A DNA stretch of 42,099 nt from Caldifarciminota bacterium (GTDB lineage Bacteria > Hydrothermota > Tepidihabitantia > SM23-42): assembly GCA_014859085.1 (NCBI GenBank), contig JACUUY010000007.1, forward strand, positions 1 to 42,099, in the 5' to 3' direction. The notes under the pieces are model-generated. The model did no database searches, was not told the origin of the DNA, and saw nothing but the letters and a program-made list of their open reading frames with translations. Below are positions 24,172 through 33,200 of this stretch, one piece after another (position 1 is the first letter of the stretch; every line of letters begins with the position of its first letter). The position numbers and the translations under genes are program-made.

Positions 24172-24904
24172 CAAGCCATTTGCAACGATCGCGCCCTACT
24201 ACGACCGATTGATGTCCTTCGTGAATTACCCAGGCTGGATCGCCTACATCGAGAAGATAATCCAGTTGAGCAGCGTGAAAGAGAATGTCATCGTCGACCT
24301 TGCATGCGGCACCGGCGTCTGTCTCCAGTTATGGGCCGAAAAAGGGTACGAGGTGATCGGTCTGGACCGGTCGTTCGCGATGCTCGAGGTCTGCCGGGAG
24401 CGGGTCGTCGGGCAGGGCAATGTCCTTCTGATAAACGCCGACATGCGGGATTTCGCGTTGGCGCGGCCGGTGGGCGTGATCACGTGCCTCTACGACAGCC
24501 TGAATTACCTCCTGGCCGACGCCGACCTGCTCGGTTGCTTCCGCAGCGTGCACGAGGCGCTGCGCGACGACGGTATCTTCATCTTTGACATGAACACGAT
24601 CCATTCCTTGCGGGACGAGTGGGGCAACAACACATTCCAGCGCCGCGACGAGGGGCTGTTGTCGGTCTGGTCCAACCGGTACGATACGGATGCGAATATT
24701 TCCTCGCTGAACATAACCCTGCACGTGCGCCGCAACGGCCAGGAGATGATCCTGGAGGAGTTCCATCAGGAGCGGGGCTACCCCCTCTCGGTGATCGAGG
24801 ATCTGCTCCGGGAGGCGGGGTTTGATTGCTCGCTCTACCGGCATCTGACTTTTACCCCGGCGTCGGAATTCGACCTGCGCGTCATGGGAGTGGCGAGAAA
24901 ATGA
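24152..24904 (+). CDS. SAM-dependent class I methyltransferase
   Basis: A 250-residue cytosolic protein. Motif I is VIVDLACGTGVCLQL (about 49-63), an acidic residue at the end of strand 2 occurs in VIGLDRSFAML, and a motif-IV-like stretch reads VGVITCLYDSLNYLL. The C-terminal half (LEEFHQERGYPLSVIEDLLR, then AGFDCSLYRHLTF) is typical of small-molecule methyltransferases of the Methyltransf_25/CHP type. ATG 24152 lies 20 nt inside guaB, and the stop overlaps the next ATG (ATGA). The substrate is unknown, and the pairing with guaB does not clearly point to one. Confidence 0.85.
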   Translation: MKSNSCSKPFATIAPYYDRLMSFVNYPGWIAYIEKIIQLSSVKENVIVDLACGTGVCLQLWAEKGYEVIGLDRSFAMLEVCRERVVGQGNVLLINADMRDFALARPVGVITCLYDSLNYLLADADLLGCFRSVHEALRDDGIFIFDMNTIHSLRDEWGNNTFQRRDEGLLSVWSNRYDTDANISSLNITLHVRRNGQEMILEEFHQERGYPLSVIEDLLREAGFDCSLYRHLTFTPASEFDLRVMGVARK

Positions 24905-26124
24905 TGATCGCGGATCTGCACATACATTCGCGCTACTCGCGCGCCACTTCGCAGGAGATGATCATCCCGAAGATCGCCGAGTACGCGAAGCTCAAGGGTA
25001 TTGGCATGGTCGGGACCGCGGATTTCACGCACCCGGCATGGGTAAAAGAACTCAAACAATATCTGAAACCCGGCGACGGCGTTTATGAGTATGACGGCGT
25101 GAAATTCCTGCTCAACGTCGAGGTGAACAACATATACACCAGGAACGGCCGGCTGCGCCGGCTGCACAATATCATCTTCGCGCCGGATTTTGACACAGTC
25201 GAAAAGATCACCGGATATCTGGGCCGGTACGGCAAGCTGGAATCGGACGGCAGGCCCATCCTGTCGCTCGACACCTATGACATGCTCAAGGCGCTGCTCG
25301 ATATCTCCCCCGATATCTTTCTCGTGCCGGCGCATATCTGGACGCCCTGGTTCTCGCTGTTCGGTTCGAACTCCGGCTTTGATTCGATCGACGAGTGCTT
25401 TGGCGATCAGAAGGAACGGATCTTCGCCATGGAGACCGGTTTGTCTTCAGACCCGGCAATGAACTGGCGGCTTTCGGTCCTTGACCAGTACACGCTGATA
25501 TCGAACTCAGATGCCCATTCGCCGACTCGGTTGGGCCGCGAGGTGAACGTCTTCAGCCGGGATTTGAATTATTTCGAATTGCGCGAGGTATTGATGAAGA
25601 AAGACCGCGGGATCTTTCTCTACACGATCGAGTTCTACCCCGAGGAAGGTAAGTACCATTATGACGGCCACCGCAAGTGCGATGTCCGCCTGTCGCCCCG
25701 CGAATCGCGGTTCAACAATAACCTTTGCCCGGTATGTTCACGGCCCCTCACGATCGGGGTCCTGCACCGGGTCGAGAGCCTGGGCGACCGCGACGAGGGA
25801 TACTTGCCGGAGAATGCCATTCCGTTCAAGAACCTCATTCCGCTCGAAGAGATCATTGCCGAAGCAATGGGAGTTGGCCGTGATACGGTCGGCGTGAAGA
25901 ATGAATACCGTAGATTGTGCGGTATCTTTGGCAGCGAGTTTGAGATACTGCTCAACACATCGATCGAGGACCTGCGCAGCAACGCGCAGGAGCGGGTCGC
26001 GCTCGGGGTCGAGCGGACCCGGCGCGGCGACCTGATCATCAAGCCGGGTTATGACGGCGAGTTCGGCACGGTCCGGATCTTCGAGGAGCAGAAGTCGGCC
26101 GAATCCCAGATGAGCCTCTTTTAG
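24901..26124 (+). CDS. Endonuclease Q-type PHP-domain protein with clamp-binding tail
   Basis: The track starts at 24826, but ATG 24901 overlaps the previous stop (ATGA) and begins right at the PHP domain (MMIADLHIHSRYS); 407 residues. Metal-site motifs are DLHIHS (D5, H7, H9), GTADFTHP, NVEVN, LVPAHIWTPW and ISNSDAHSP. A zinc-binding segment with HRKC and NNLCPVCSRP follows at about 263-285. This layout matches EndoQ, a nuclease that nicks 5' of deaminated bases such as hypoxanthine or uracil. The protein ends in QMSLF, a fit to the bacterial sliding-clamp motif QL[SD]LF. Placement after guaB, an IMP-consuming enzyme, is suggestive of a link to hypoxanthine, but this is inference. Confidence 0.85.
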   Translation: MMIADLHIHSRYSRATSQEMIIPKIAEYAKLKGIGMVGTADFTHPAWVKELKQYLKPGDGVYEYDGVKFLLNVEVNNIYTRNGRLRRLHNIIFAPDFDTVEKITGYLGRYGKLESDGRPILSLDTYDMLKALLDISPDIFLVPAHIWTPWFSLFGSNSGFDSIDECFGDQKERIFAMETGLSSDPAMNWRLSVLDQYTLISNSDAHSPTRLGREVNVFSRDLNYFELREVLMKKDRGIFLYTIEFYPEEGKYHYDGHRKCDVRLSPRESRFNNNLCPVCSRPLTIGVLHRVESLGDRDEGYLPENAIPFKNLIPLEEIIAEAMGVGRDTVGVKNEYRRLCGIFGSEFEILLNTSIEDLRSNAQERVALGVERTRRGDLIIKPGYDGEFGTVRIFEEQKSAESQMSLF

Positions 26125-26155
26125 AAATGCAACACTCCAACCTGGTGCATTTTGT
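26125..26155 (+). terminator. Probable terminator after the guaB-EndoQ operon
   Basis: AAATGCA (26125-26131) pairs with TGCATTT (26146-26152) around a 14-nt loop, directly after the EndoQ stop and followed by T-rich sequence (TTTTGTTGACTTTT). The stem is A/T-rich and the loop is long, so efficiency is uncertain. Confidence 0.45.
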
Positions 26156-26190
26156 TGACTTTTGACCAAAAGTGTAAAAGTTTATGCCTG

Positions 26191-26204
26191 TCCCCGGGCG
26201 GGGA
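26191..26204 (-). terminator. Possible terminator after the M55 peptidase gene
   Basis: On the minus strand TCCCC-gccc-GGGGA follows the TGA of the peptidase gene within 3 nt, then runs into CAGGCATAAACTTTTACACT. The stem is short (5 bp) but G+C-strong. An additional 16-bp inverted repeat, ACTTTTG-AC-CAAAAGT, lies at 26158-26173 between the two convergent genes. Confidence 0.4.
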
Positions 26205-26206
26205 TA

Positions 26207-27055
26207 TCAGGATGCGTTCGCGTAGCCGCCAAGACAGCACACGAGCCGCAGTATACGGTAGAATTCAAGGATGTCCTTTACCCTGAAAATGACCTTTCGT
26301 CCCCCTGTTCGCTTGACACCTGGTATCAATTCCACCAGATCAGTGATAAGGGTACTTGCCAGATCGATCTCGGCCCGAATCGGCACCTTGAACCTGAAAA
26401 CCTTCAGTTTACTGGTCTTCTGAATGACGCGCGCGGCTTTGGTCTCAATTTCAGTTTGCACATCCTTTGGATGGCGGCACTGCGCGGCAAATCTGGAAAT
26501 GCCTTCTTTCGTTACTACGGTCTCAACGCCCGGGCCGAAAAATTTCCTGATCTCCGCAATCAGATGGTTATCGCCGGCAACGAGGCCAGGCGGCACGCCA
26601 TAATACCCGGCCAGCGCCGCATTTATTTCACTCTCACCTACGTACTTTCCGTTGATCTTGATGTTATAGATCGATGCCGAAGAATACGTGTGTTCCATTC
26701 CTGCGTATCGGGTGCCGGCCATGGCATGATAGCCGATGAAAAAAACCACGCCATATTGCCGGCCTATACCATGCATCATGTAGTACTTGCGCGGTGTGCC
26801 TCTAACGACTATCACACCGGTCTCGAGTTCATCAAGGAATAGGTTCTCGCCCGATGCATGCGAATCGCAAATTGTGATTTGACCGGTATTTTTACCGCTG
26901 TTTCGGATGCCGCGGATCGCCGCGTTCACTTCCTGGGTTGCGATCCGGCGCGCGCGTTCATAGTCCTTTGAATCTGTTTTCATCTCGCGCCACGATGAAA
27001 CCCCGCTGATGCCCTCGATATCGAAGGAGATGAACACGTTTATTTTCTTGCTCAC
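26207..27055 (-). CDS. M55-family D-aminopeptidase (DppA-like)
   Basis: A 282-residue soluble zinc peptidase. The sites of B. subtilis DppA map well: D12 and E14 in SFDIEGISG, H66 in CDSHASGENL, H110 in FIGYHAMAGT, nucleophile candidate H122 in GMEHTYSS, and E141 in VGESEINAALAG. The family forms a ring-shaped decamer and releases D-amino acids, mainly D-Ala, from peptides; a role in peptidoglycan or D-peptide turnover is likely. The start is GTG 27055 (MSKKINVF), five bases after a TATAAT box, so a leaderless GTG-initiated mRNA is predicted. No signal peptide. Transcribed divergently from the small membrane protein and convergently with EndoQ. Confidence 0.92.
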   Translation of the reverse strand: MSKKINVFISFDIEGISGVSSWREMKTDSKDYERARRIATQEVNAAIRGIRNSGKNTGQITICDSHASGENLFLDELETGVIVVRGTPRKYYMMHGIGRQYGVVFFIGYHAMAGTRYAGMEHTYSSASIYNIKINGKYVGESEINAALAGYYGVPPGLVAGDNHLIAEIRKFFGPGVETVVTKEGISRFAAQCRHPKDVQTEIETKAARVIQKTSKLKVFRFKVPIRAEIDLASTLITDLVELIPGVKRTGGRKVIFRVKDILEFYRILRLVCCLGGYANAS

Positions 27056-27060
27056 AGATG

Positions 27061-27088
27061 ATTATACACCCGCGGGGGGCGCTGTCAA
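27061..27088 (-). promoter_or_regulatory. Consensus promoter of the M55 peptidase gene, leaderless type
   Basis: Minus strand TTGACA (27088-27083), 16-bp spacer, TATAAT (27066-27061), both perfect. Five bases (CATCT) separate the -10 box from GTG 27055, leaving no room for a ribosome site. Confidence 0.82.
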
Positions 27089-27149
27089 TGCGACACGACC
27101 GGCAGCCCGAACACGTAACCGTCAGGTTCTCCGCAATGATCACGGGTCA

Positions 27150-27177
27150 TTGACAGCACCTGGTTCAGAACTATAAT
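27150..27177 (+). promoter_or_regulatory. Consensus promoter upstream of the small membrane protein and addBA
   Basis: TTGACA (27150-27155), 16-bp spacer, TATAAT (27172-27177), both perfect. Predicted start near 27184. ATG 27179 is too close to be transcribed whole, which favours the GTG at 27203 preceded by AGGAGG. No other promoter is evident before addB, so this may drive it too. Confidence 0.78.
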
Positions 27178-27202
27178 AATGATGAATATAGGAGGCATAT
27201 TC

Positions 27203-27376
27203 GTGACATACATCCTGATCGCCCTGGCCGTGGTCGTCGTGCTGTGGCTCGTATCGGTCCTGATCGCGCACCTCGACCGGCAGTCGCGCGAGCGGCTCAT
27301 TAAACGTAACCTGAATCAGCGCCGGCGGGAAGAAGAGGCAAGGGAACGGGGAAACCGGCCGTCGTTCATGAGATAG
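27203..27376 (+). CDS. Small single-pass membrane protein
   Basis: 57 residues from GTG 27203, seven bases after a perfect AGGAGG (27190-27195). The track start at ATG 27179 overlaps the predicted transcription start, and the next ATG (27182) would be leaderless, so GTG is preferred. One N-terminal hydrophobic helix (YILIALAVVVVLWLVSVLIA) is followed by a strongly basic, charged cytoplasmic tail (RQSRERLIKRNLNQRRREEE). No family is recognised. It could act as a membrane tether or small regulator. It is followed by addB after 74 bp on the same strand. Confidence 0.65.
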   Translation: MTYILIALAVVVVLWLVSVLIAHLDRQSRERLIKRNLNQRRREEEARERGNRPSFMR

Positions 27377-27450
27377 GCCGCGTGGCAGCCCGGGATTTGC
27401 CGGTCGTCCATTCTCTCCGCACGCCGCGTAATTTAACTCGTTAATATTCA

Positions 27451-30237
27451 ATGGCTTCGGACACGATGCCCCTCGAAGGCCGCGTCAAGATCATTCCGAT
27501 CGAACAACCGTTCCTCAGAGTCCTGGCCGGATACGTCAAAGAGAGATTCGGTTCGCGCGCACCCGACTTCTCGGACGTGCTCATGGTCTTCCCGTCCCAG
27601 CGCAACAAATTCTATTTCCGCCGGTATCTGCTCGAGACGGCTGGACGGCCCGGTATCATGCCGCCGGTGATGAAGACCCTCGACGAGCTCGTCGAGTATT
27701 GCTACGAATGCCTGGGAGGAAAGCCGGGCATGGTGCTGCACGGCATCGAGCGCAATCTCCTGCTCAAGTCCACGATCGACCGGCTCAAAGTGGAGTTCTG
27801 GAAAGACCTGCCCTTTCTCCGGTTCGTCGCGGTCGGCAACCGGTTCCTCGATTTCATCGACGAGATGGCCCAGGAACGTGTCACGTTCGAGAGCATCGAG
27901 CGCGAGACCGAGCTCGGCCATTACCCCGAAAAATACGTCCAGAACGAACTGCCGGTCCTGAAGAGAATATATGAGGAGTACCGCGACGCGCTGAAGCAAA
28001 GTGGCTACCAGGATCCTGTCGACGTGAACACGACCAGCCTTGAACGCTTCGACGCGGCATGCCTGGAGCGTAACCGGCACGTCATGATCTGCGGACTCGC
28101 AGCGACGACGGCGGTCGAGGCCGGCCTCATAGAAAAGATCCTCTGCGGGCTGCCCTCAGAACTCGTGCTCCATTCGTGCCGGCCGGACGAACTCGAAGGC
28201 ATGAACGACCCGGGGAAGCCGTTCTACATTCACAATAAGCTGCTCCGCGGCATGGGCGTCGATATCCCGCGGATCGGATGGCTCCGCGGCGAATCCGTTG
28301 CCGAACCGGTCGTTCACGTCAAGGAGCTCAAGAGCGAGACCCAGCAGACCCTTCACCTTCATTCGGTCATCAGTGCTTGCGCGGCAAAATACCAGGACCT
28401 GCGCCGCATCGGCATCGTTCTCGCCGACGAGTCGATCATGTATTCGGTGCGCGAGACCCTGAGGATATGCGGCATACCTTACAACCTTTCGGCCGGCCTG
28501 CCCATCGCGCAGTCGGTGCTGTATTCTTTGCTCGGACAGCTCTACGAAGTGATACGCAGCGATTACCACTACGAGGAGTTCTTTGCCTTTATCCGTCACC
28601 CTCTTTTCAAGAACGCCGTCATGAACGGCCAGACCCTGCGTCCTCTGATCTACGGCCTCGAGAACTTCATGATCGCGCAACGTCTCAACTTCTTCGAGAG
28701 GGACCGCGTCTATGAAGACCGTTTTGACCCACTCATCGGCCTGGTGCATCGCGGGATATCGCGCGCGCTGGCCGATCTGCCGCTCCAATATTATGTCGAG
28801 GGTCTCCTTGATTACCTGAACGAGCTGCTGGGCTATAATAAGCCGCTGCTCGAAACGAATCCGCCCGATATCAGCGAGCTGTTCGATCAGCTCCACCGCC
28901 TCTCGGCCTTGCGCATGGCCGCACAGATACCGGCGCGCGGCGCCGACATGCTTGAATTCATATTGTCGGTCCTTGAGGGACAACGGTACCGCGTCGAGGG
29001 CGATCCCATGCGCGGCGTTCAGATCATCGGATCGCTCGAGGCGCGCAACCTCGACTTTGATTGCCTCATCGTGCCTTCGATGAACGAAGGCGTGTTTCCG
29101 CGGCGCAGCGAGAAGGACATGTTCATCAACCAGGAAGTGAGGGGCCGGGTCGGCCTGCCCGTGACCCAGGAGCGCGAGAACCTATATTACTATTACTTCA
29201 CGGCGTTGCTTAAAGGAAAGCGCGAGGTGTATCTCTCATACGTCGCCGAGCAGGACAAGGAGGTCGCTTCACGCTTCATCAACCTGGCCCTGCCCAACAT
29301 TGCCAGGGACAACGCGCAGGCCAAGCTTGCAGCGACAGCTTTCAAAACGGCGCGGCGGGCCGTGAACAAGAGCCCGGATATCAGCAAAGGCCTGTATCAG
29401 TACCTGCAGAACAGCGGGTTGAGCCCGACCGCGCTGTCCGACTACCGCAAGTGTCCCTACCGGTATTTCCTCAGGTTCATCCTCAGGATAAGCGAACCCG
29501 ATGAAATAACCGAGGAGCCCGGCCCGGCCGAATGGGGCGAGATCGTCCACGGCGCGCTGAAGCAGTTCTACAAGATCCGCTTTCCCGACGGGTTTGTCGA
29601 AAAGGACCTGGACCGGGCGACGGCGGCTATGGACGAGGAACTGGACGAAGCACTGCGGAGGAACCGGAACCTCGCCAGGAAACCCCATGCATCGGCCCGT
29701 CTGGATCTCAACCTGTACAAGCGCAGGATGCGTAATTTTTTGAAGCGCGAGATCGAGCGTTTCCACGAGGGCTTCGCGATACACCGGTCCGTGCTCGAGA
29801 AGAAGGCCGTGCATCACCTGGCGATCAACGCGGCGCAGGTCGTCTTTTCCGGCTACATCGACCGGGTCGACGTGCTCGACGGCAAGTACTACATAATCGA
29901 TTACAAGACCGGGAAAATACCGGAAAGGAAGAATTTCGAGATCGGCGATGATTTCAACGAGTTCCAGCTGCCCCTGTACGCGCTCATGTTTTCCATGGAG
30001 CAGTTCGAAATGATCGGCGGCATGATGTACTACGAGATCGGCCGGGACTCGAGGACGGTCGATATCGTCAAGGGGCAGGACGCGGCCGCGTACCTGAATG
30101 ATTTCCGGCAGAAGATACTCGTGCCCACGATCAAGGAGATGCTCGATCCGGAAGTCGCTTTCTACCAGACCGCGGATGACGATCATTGCCGTCACTGTCC
30201 TTACGCCCAGATCTGCGGAGCAGAACATGGCCGGTAA
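27451..30237 (+). CDS. addB: AddB-type PD-(D/E)XK nuclease/helicase-like subunit
   Basis: A 928-residue partner of AddA in double-strand-break processing. The N-terminal strand DVLMVFPSQRNKFYFRRYLL resembles the Bacteroidetes-type AddB and has no Walker A motif, so this subunit is probably not an ATPase. The C-terminus is a RecB-family nuclease domain: YYIIDYKTGK with D817 and K819. Four Cys typical of the AddB iron-sulfur cluster are present: C668 in DYRKCPYRYF, and C913, C916 and C922 in HCRHCPYAQICG. Central motifs such as GVQIIGSLEARNLDFDCLIV followed by PSMNEGVFP match helicase-like motifs. ATG 27451 lacks a ribosome site. It overlaps addA by 11 nt. Confidence 0.88.
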   Translation: MASDTMPLEGRVKIIPIEQPFLRVLAGYVKERFGSRAPDFSDVLMVFPSQRNKFYFRRYLLETAGRPGIMPPVMKTLDELVEYCYECLGGKPGMVLHGIERNLLLKSTIDRLKVEFWKDLPFLRFVAVGNRFLDFIDEMAQERVTFESIERETELGHYPEKYVQNELPVLKRIYEEYRDALKQSGYQDPVDVNTTSLERFDAACLERNRHVMICGLAATTAVEAGLIEKILCGLPSELVLHSCRPDELEGMNDPGKPFYIHNKLLRGMGVDIPRIGWLRGESVAEPVVHVKELKSETQQTLHLHSVISACAAKYQDLRRIGIVLADESIMYSVRETLRICGIPYNLSAGLPIAQSVLYSLLGQLYEVIRSDYHYEEFFAFIRHPLFKNAVMNGQTLRPLIYGLENFMIAQRLNFFERDRVYEDRFDPLIGLVHRGISRALADLPLQYYVEGLLDYLNELLGYNKPLLETNPPDISELFDQLHRLSALRMAAQIPARGADMLEFILSVLEGQRYRVEGDPMRGVQIIGSLEARNLDFDCLIVPSMNEGVFPRRSEKDMFINQEVRGRVGLPVTQERENLYYYYFTALLKGKREVYLSYVAEQDKEVASRFINLALPNIARDNAQAKLAATAFKTARRAVNKSPDISKGLYQYLQNSGLSPTALSDYRKCPYRYFLRFILRISEPDEITEEPGPAEWGEIVHGALKQFYKIRFPDGFVEKDLDRATAAMDEELDEALRRNRNLARKPHASARLDLNLYKRRMRNFLKREIERFHEGFAIHRSVLEKKAVHHLAINAAQVVFSGYIDRVDVLDGKYYIIDYKTGKIPERKNFEIGDDFNEFQLPLYALMFSMEQFEMIGGMMYYEIGRDSRTVDIVKGQDAAAYLNDFRQKILVPTIKEMLDPEVAFYQTADDDHCRHCPYAQICGAEHGR

Positions 30238-33200
30238 GATCGAGAATATCGCCATGATCTCGGCCGCCGGTTCGGGCAAGACGCACGCCCTGACAAAGCG
30301 GTTCTTGCAGCTGTACCTCCACGACCGCGGCTACAAGCTCGGATCTCTGTACGCGATCACCTTTACCAACGCCGCGGCCTTCGAAATGAAGAACCGCATC
30401 CTGCGCTACCTCGACGTCCTGTGCACCGGGACCGCGGCACCGGACCGGGAGAACGAAAAGGACGTACTGGACCATTTCAAGTCGATGTTTCCGGACATCC
30501 AGAGACGGGCCGCGCGCAGAAGGAATGAGCTGCTGGGTAATTTCTCGGATCTGCATATCTCGACGTTCCACAGTCTTTTTGCCTCCTTTTTGTCCTGCAT
30601 TCCGTTTGCGGCGGGCATAATGCCCGATCATTCGATAATCGACGAGCCCAAAGAGAAATTGATCCTCGCGAAAGCGGTTGACCAGATCCTGAACAGGGCG
30701 CTCGTCCAGGAAAAGGTGCTGGGCCCGCTCATCGAACTGATCGAGCAGCGCGACGGGGCCGTCAAGAAAAGCATCGATACCTTGTACCACAGCCTCGTAC
30801 CCTGGATGCCGCACCTCGAAGCGCTGGTTCGGCGCGAAGCGCAGATAAGGAAGGCGGCTGCCGATCGCACAATGAAAGCCGCATCATGCCTCGGTGAGAT
30901 TGTGGAGTACGTGGCCGGTCATGCCGAGGCCGCGCACGCGAAGTCAACGGGCAAGATCGATTCCAATTTCGAGAAACTACTCGACAAGATGCGCGAATTC
31001 GCGGATGATCCCGAGGCCCGTCGGCTCGAGCCGGTGCTCAAGCACTTCCTGGTCGACGGGGTCCTCGGCAAGAGATACGTCAGGAGTTTTGTCGCGCGGC
31101 TCGAAGAACCGGACCGCTTCGTGCGGCTCGTTGAGAGGGCTGCCGAGGAGCTGAAGCGATGCATCGAGGTCCTTTCTGAACGGGAGATGCTGATAAACTT
31201 CAAGCCGGTGATCCAGCTCAACGAGGCGTTCCGCGCCGAGAAGCAAAGACTAAGCGTTCTCAGTTTCAGCGACATCGAGGATTTCACGCGATCGCTCCGC
31301 GCGAAGCTGGAGACCGATTACCTCTATTTCCGGCTTGGCTCCAGGATGGATCATCTGATGATCGACGAGTTCCAAGACACGAGTTTCCGCCAGGTCGAGA
31401 TCCTCGAGCCGATCATGGATGAGATAACATCGGTCAGCCCGGAGGAGAAGAGCCTGTTTTACGTCGGCGACCCCTACCAGGCGATCTTCCGCTGGCGGGA
31501 GGGTGCGCCCGAGCTGTTCGACATCCTGAAGGCCAAATACCACGGCAGGATAGAAAGCAGGAAATTGTCCGTGAACTTCCGCACAACCAGAGAGATCATA
31601 GAGTTCGTCAACAAGATCTTCGATAAGGACGATGAGGTCAAGCCGGGCAACGAGGGCGGCTGGATAAGGATCGAAGAACTGGGCGCGTTCGACAGCAAAG
31701 ACGAGGGCGAGGACGCCGTGATCGGTCGGACCTGCGAGATCGTCGAGACGCTCATCAAAGACCACGGTTACGCGCCGGACGACATCGCGATCCTGACCCG
31801 CACCAATGAATTCGCGTCAGATCTGGCCAAAGCCCTTTCCACCGCGAAGATCCGCTGCGCGAGCCGTTCGCGGGCGAGTATCCTGGACGAGCCCGATGTC
31901 CGGTTCGTGCTCCATCTCCTGAGGTTCCTGGACAACCCGCAGGACGACTTCAGTCTGTTCCATGTCCTCCTCGCCGCGCCCGGCGGCCTGGACGAAGACA
32001 AGATCCGGCGGCTGCGGACCGGGACGAAGACCCTTTACCTGGCGCTGCTCGATCACCGACCGGACTGGACGATCACCGCGCGCCTGGGGAAACTGCTCGG
32101 CCAGGTCTATTTCAGGAATCCGTACGAGATCATCTTCCAGGTCATGCAGGAGTTCTCTTTGAAGATCTCCTACCCGCTGGCGACCCTGCTTGATGCGGCG
32201 CTCGGATACTCGGCAGATGAGCTCAACTCCCTGAGTGCGTTCGTGAACTGGTTCGAGTATCACGGCCGGTCGATCGAGGTCAAGGAGACGCACACGGTCG
32301 GCGTGCAGATCATGACCGTGCACCGGGCAAAGGGCCTGGAATTCGAAATCGTGCTCATCCCGGAAACCAACTGGGATGTGAGCCAGCCCGAGAACGCGCA
32401 GCTGTTGTTCTCGTACCGGGCAGACACGGCGCGGCCCGACAAGATCTACTGGCGCAGATACGGGAAGTACCTAGCCAACCTGATCGAAGCCGAGCAGGAG
32501 CGGCTGAAAAGGGACGCGCTGAACCTGCTCTACGTCGCCCTGACCCGCGCCAAGAGCGGGGTCTATGTGCTGGGATGCGAGACGCCCAGGGCCGGCATCG
32601 GTTTCTGGCTTGAAACAATGCACGCGAAATTTGCCGGTGCGACTTTGCCGTCCGACGCCCTACCGAAGCGCAGGACGGCGGCGGCCGGGGAAAAGACCGT
32701 GCCCTATGATGTCATGCTGCTGGAGCAAGGCCCGGTGATCAAGGAGGAGCGCTCGACCTACTCGCCGACCGAGCGGGGCGTGGAGATCATCGAACCCGGC
32801 CGCAGGGCTGGCATGGAATTCGGTAAGCTCGTGCACCGCGCGTTGAGCTGGGTGGAGTGGCTTGACGGACGCGACATCGCCGAGTGCGCGGCGCTGGCCA
32901 CCGAGTATGCCGAGAGCGTTTTTTCCCGCTCCGCGGACGACACGCGCGACATCGAGGCGCGGCTCGTCCCGCTCATCACGGAAACGCTTTCAGACCCGGA
33001 CCTGCGACCTGTTTTCTATCAAGACGGCCGCGATGTGGCATCCAAGAACGAGCTTTCGATATATTTCGAGGATAAGAAAAAAGACGTCGCGGGACAGATC
33101 GACCGTCTCGTCATCGGCCCGGATGAGGTGGTGATCGTAGACTACAAGACCGGCGCAGAAAGTCAGGATTACACTGAGCAGATGCGAACCTACAAGAGGG

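Noticed and set aside
26162-26842. 226-aa plus-strand ORF opposite the M55 peptidase
   Set aside because: The minus strand encodes a complete metal site and has a perfect promoter; this frame has neither.
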